Positions 60,661-64,000 of a DNA stretch of 64,000 nt are shown here, piece after piece. Position 1 is the stretch's first letter, and every line of letters begins with the position of its first letter. Under the pieces are notes generated by a model. That model saw nothing but the letters and a program-made list of their open reading frames with translations, was not told where the DNA came from and did no database searches. The position numbers and the translations under genes were made by a program. This DNA is from Bryopsis sp. KO-2023. Its lineage: Eukaryota; Chlorophyta; Ulvophyceae; Bryopsidales; Bryopsidaceae. The stretch lies in NCBI GenBank assembly GCA_030272585.1, contig BSYQ01000003.1:186001-250000 (forward strand), written 5' to 3'.

Positions 60661-60935
60661 TCTGACAGAACATTGTTAAAAAGTCCTGCAAAAAAAATCA
60701 CGATGACAACAAATCCACATTGAAAACTATGATAATACACGATTGCAACAATACGTAATCAAGTCGGTTCCACATTTTTCTTGAATTTTAATTTCCATTC
60801 TTGTTTTCGCATGAGCGCTATCGAACTGATACCTTTCAGAATCATCTACCCAAGAGCTTCCCCACTCATCGTAGCATTCACTGCCCTAGTGCAGTAACCA
60901 AACAAGACAGTCCACTAAAACTGATAGCAACAAAC
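60661..60935 (-). pseudogene. Captured copy of part of the SLC35F5-like gene
   Basis: Matches 30295-30612 in the same orientation, including the beginning of the last exon (GLFNNVLSD for GLFDNVLSD), the whole intron before it and part of the preceding exon (to GATAGCAACAAAC on the plus strand). The intron is shorter here and substitutions are scattered. The presence of intron shows a DNA-level copy, not a retrocopy. Confidence 0.85.
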
Positions 60936-61311
60936 AGAAGGCCCCATATGAATATGCATCTGCTATGAACACTTCATGTTTTTTTCAGGTGGGATTTTTC
61001 TTGGTTTATGTTTTTTTTTTGTGGTCCAATTAAAAGTAGCTGAAACATCTTGGTTTATGTCTGGAAGATTACTGACCACAATCAAATAAGATACAAAACT
61101 CTGATTGAAATTGTTCTCTCAATATTCAGAACGCACCTAAAGCCTTCAAACAAAAAGGAGTTTCGTCGCAACTACATCTCAAGCTGGGTTTTAATAACGC
61201 ATTCTATCCGAGCCCTTTCAAATTTCAGTGGGATTGTTTGGAATCTGCAGCGGGGTGGCTTCCATCATACGGGGGAAAAAATGTGTTAGAAAGTTGTTGA
61301 GATGAGAAACT

Positions 61312-61650
61312 CACCCCACCGAATAAATTCCTGTTCAAGGGCAGCTCTAGGAACATCCAGCCTGGCAGCCTGTTGCAAAATCTCTGGCAGTACCTGCTTC
61401 CATCAACCCATGGTCTCAAATTCAACTCACATCCCCTTCCCTATCTTACCAAAAGAAAAAAAAACAGTGCTTCAACTTTCAATTGAGAACAACCATGGCA
61501 TCTGTTTTCATTTTGTTGCACATTTCCACCTTGTATGCCACCATGCTTTGCTGATAGGATATGTTTCGAGGTGGCGAGCGATTCCCTGAGTCGAAATTGA
61601 GCCGGCCCTCTTTATTCAGCCTCTCCACAAATTTGTGGAGCTCAGCCTCC
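61312..61650 (-). pseudogene. Exon-like fragments of an unidentified gene
   Basis: Two coding-looking segments with splice-like edges: EAELHKFVERLNKEGRLNFD followed by NISYQQSMVAYK (about 61480-61650) and VLPEILQQAARLDVPRAALE followed by QEFIRWG (about 61312-61395). They can join in phase 0. The family is not recognised. They lie inside the composite element and are probably another captured piece. Confidence 0.4.
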
Positions 61651-62059
61651 TGTCAAGACACACAGGTCTCCTGTCAGAAAAAAACGAAGCAAAGGAAAGG
61701 AAAGGGAAGGCCCCGAAGTATCCACGAACTTTGAAACACGAAGGAAAATGTCTTCAAGAGACAACAGGAATGCTAAAGCCTTACAGGGGTTCACAAGCTT
61801 CCGCCAAAATGCTGGCAAACACCACCGCCACCGCACCGCCGCCGTTACCACTTCCCTTCACTTTCCACTTTCCCTCCTTTCCTTGTTCCAACAGCGCAGA
61901 AAGACGCACACGCGCGCACCGCGTCGAATTTCCCAGAGTGGCGAAAGGGGTTGTTGCTATTGCGCTGTTGGGTTTGGTGCCGTGATCACACTTGACGTTT
62001 AAAATTAACGTGATTTGTACAATCAAATCTGGTTGGGATGGGTTCACCATTCAACGACG

Positions 62060-62266
62060 CCATGGACGATGCCGTCGGCGACGCCTCCGTCACCGACGCA
62101 GCGTCGCCGACGAATGACACTTGACGGCGACGCTGTGAGTGCCCCAACCGATGTGACAATCACATCATATTACCGTCGCCGACGCTCCTGGTGACGTCGC
62201 CGACGCGCTTGTCACGAACGACGGTGTCGGCGACGGCGTCGGCGGTACCCCCCTTCCGCCTTGTGA
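62060..62266. repeat. Right inverted end and CGTCGCCGACG array
   Basis: GC-rich array shorter than the left one (about 200 bp) with the same core, ending in the 41-bp inverted repeat that matches 58183-58223 without mismatch. Confidence 0.85.
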
Positions 62267-62461
62267 AGCTTCATTGCATCCGAGGCTGTGAACAGTTGGA
62301 AGACAATTGGGAACAATGACCATGGAAAAGTCTTAATTTGGAAAGGGAAAAAGATCCCTGCTGAAGAATCATTTCTTCTGAGACAAGCTGGAACCAGTGG
62401 AGAAAACCAAATCAATGGGGAGCCCTTGGACAGCTGGGAAATATTGGGTGACATGTCTTGA
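62267..62461 (+). pseudogene. BTB-Gly copy 3, right part (3' end)
   Basis: Starts at once after the inverted end with SFIASEAVNSWKTIGNNDHGK and continues VLIWKGKKIPAEESFLLRQ to NGEPLDSWEILGDMS and a stop, homologous to the last 65 residues of copy 1. With the left part at 57826-58182 it frames the inserted element; the glycine-rich core between them (about 130 codons) is gone. Confidence 0.85.
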
Positions 62462-63321
62462 TTGGAACCTAATGTGCACAGTTGTTTGTTTGTGAGTTTA
62501 CTTGAAACAGAAAATATTGAAAAACATGCAATCAGCCACAGCTATGATGTTATCATTGCTTGATGATTTTACTTCAATCTGTTCTGACCTCTTTGATGGC
62601 ATTTGATGCCTCAATTTTTGGTAACTTTTCTGTTCCAGTGCTGTTGAACTCCTTAATGAACTGATTGATTAGTCTTTGTAAATTTTCGAGGGGGAACAAT
62701 GATCCAGAGGGTGGATGTTTCAAGACTGCTCATGCAGAATTGATTTCATAAAGCTTAAGAAAAATAGATGTGTGCTAAATTTTTTTGGTTGTCTGTTGAG
62801 AGTGTTTTGGGGGCTTTCTGGCATCATGGGCCGTTGTGGTCTCCTTCTGCTGTTTTGTAGCGATTCATTCATTGATTGTATTATGAGGGGTCTTGGGGGG
62901 TGTTTTCAGGGGGTTGAATGAATCAAATCGACGACTGTCGCATTGTCTGTAAAAGATTCTCGACGAACTCTTTGTCTCACCCTTGTCAGATTGCAATAAA
63001 TCAATCAAGCAAAATTACAAATATTGCACGCGCAGAAGTCCACAGATTGAGAAGCCCAGACCTCTCTTGCAACAAAAAAATACTATGTGAATATTATCGA
63101 TTGCAACCGGTGTATCATTTCAACTTCAAAGTACATAAGACAACCAACAAACCCACCAAGCACCCCACCACCACTCGTTGCTTTCTTTTTCTTTTTCGTT
63201 GATCTTGTACAAGAACGACGTCCGATGGGAAAGAAGGTCCGCAATGTCACACCACACGACAAAGAGCTTTCTTCTTCATGAATTCCACAGCTGTGTTGTC
63301 TGCTAGTGCCTTTGCCAAAAA
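62462..63321. other. Intergenic between BTB-Gly copies 3 and 4
   Basis: No gene seen. The last 200 bases are the presumed promoter of copy 4. Confidence 0.5.
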
Positions 63322-64000
63322 ATGGTGAGAACAAGAGGCTTGAGTTTGGAATTGTTTCGAATTCAGTTTAGTTTTTCCCACCACATTTGCGTGTTTTCGA
63401 GCGCAGGTGCTTGTGGAGAATTACGCTGGTCATCAACGCAACTGGACAAAATGCTTCAACGACGCCGAGAGGAGTGACGTGGTTTTCGAAGCAAAGGATG
63501 GTCAGAGTTTCCATTGCGAAAAATTCGTGTTAGGGATCGCCAGTCCATACTTCAAGCGGTTGTTTTCTTTCGGGAAGCGAGAGGGCGCCAGAAAATTTGT
63601 GGCGGCGAAAGAAGCGGATCCTGGTGCGCTGCGATGGATTTTGCGGGCGTGCTACACTGCCGATGGTGAATTAAATGACGACAATGTCATTGATGTTCTG
63701 CTGGCTGCGAAAATGTACGAAATGGCTTGGGTGGAAAAAGCTTGCATGAAGTATTTGAAAGCGAACAAGGGAGGACCGTTGGCAACCTTTGAATACTCTA
63801 AGAAAAATGAGAAATGGCAGGAATGGAAAGTACCCAAAACAGGCTGGTATCACATCGTTGCCATGGGGGCTAAAGCTGCGGATCAACCCAAACCCAATCC
63901 CCAGCTCTACAAGTCAAAGGGTGGGAGAGGTGCTATCATAGGGGGATCCTTTGAATTGAAGGCCAATGATGTTCTCCAGATATTGACAGGGGGAATGTCA
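63322..64000 (+). CDS. BTB plus ALK/LTK-type glycine-rich domain protein, copy 4 (3' part outside window)
   Basis: ATG-only first exon at 63322-63324, an 82-nt intron, then an open exon from 63407 to the window edge. The BTB domain is intact (RSDVVFEAKDGQSFHCEKFVL, YFKRLFSFGKREG, WILRACYTADGEL, AKMYEMAWVEKACMKYL), and the frame passes unbroken through WKVPKTGWYHIVAMGAKA into KANDVLQILTGGMS at the edge. It lacks the frameshift of copy 1 and so is a probable working gene. Confidence 0.85.

Larger units (their letters stand above)
58183..62266. mobile_element. Inverted-repeat composite element carrying pieces of at least three genes
   Basis: The 4,084-bp segment has perfect 41-bp inverted ends (58183-58223 and 62226-62266) beginning TCACAAGGCGGAAGGGGGGT. 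Inside each end lies a GC-rich array of CGTCGCCGACG units. It interrupts BTB-Gly copy 3. The interior, all in minus-strand sense, holds proline iminopeptidase exons, a poly(A)-binding-protein C-terminus, part of the SLC35F5-like gene and further exon-like fragments. No transposase frame is seen and no target duplication was found; about 390 bp of the host gene expected between the two flanks is missing, so insertion came with a deletion or was followed by rearrangement. The form resembles gene-capturing Pack-type or foldback elements. Confidence 0.75.

Overview
The window is nuclear DNA of a photosynthetic, flagellate eukaryote of the green lineage, most likely an early-branching streptophyte alga. 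Four things point that way. A PsbP gene carries a twin-arginine thylakoid-lumen transit peptide. Two cilium genes (CCDC146/MBO2 and IFT54) lie beside plant-type EamA/WAT1-like transporters. Most genes are split by many short GT-AG introns. The intergenic DNA is AT-rich and holds plant-style DNA transposons. The species cannot be named from sequence alone.

Layout. 0-13.5 kb: 3' end of a WAT1/EamA transporter (+), a small membrane-anchored coiled-coil gene (-), a Pro/Gln/Gly-rich gene (+), a small secreted Ser-rich protein (+), a 12-exon CCDC146 orthologue (-) and a PH-like reading frame (-). 13.9-15.8 kb: a MULE-like element with long terminal inverted repeats and a 10-bp target duplication. 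16-30 kb: EMC1 (+), an intronless IFT54 (+), a membrane-anchored DUF4347-like gene (-) and intronless PsbP (-). 30-45 kb: an SLC35F5-like transporter (-), SPF27/MOS4 (+), a second WAT1/EamA gene (-), a Cys-rich CYVCD/DHCHA gene (+) and a GMC oxidoreductase with signal peptide and C-terminal membrane anchor (+). 46-64 kb: a cluster of four genes encoding a BTB domain joined to a glycine-rich domain like that of ALK/LTK receptors, with a third WAT1/EamA gene among them.

The right third is the most unusual part. The BTB-Gly genes form a young family whose first coding exon is only the ATG. Two transposon-like elements sit among them. One is a CACTA element (CACTA...TAGTG, 3-bp target duplication, arrays of a TACACGGTTT subterminal repeat) carrying a decayed TMEM161 gene piece. 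The other has perfect 41-bp inverted ends and dense CGTCGCCGACG arrays; it splits the third BTB-Gly copy and carries pieces of a proline iminopeptidase gene, a poly(A)-binding-protein gene and the SLC35F5-like gene. The SLC35F5-like source locus is still present 30 kb away in the same window, so donor and captured copy can be compared directly.

The genes do not form a pathway. Shared themes are cilia (CCDC146, IFT54), membrane insertion and transport (EMC1, three WAT1/EamA genes, the SLC35F5-like gene), splicing (SPF27) and photosystem II (PsbP). Exon limits were read from GT-AG sites, open frames and agreement between paralogues or known families; first exons of several genes remain uncertain and are marked.
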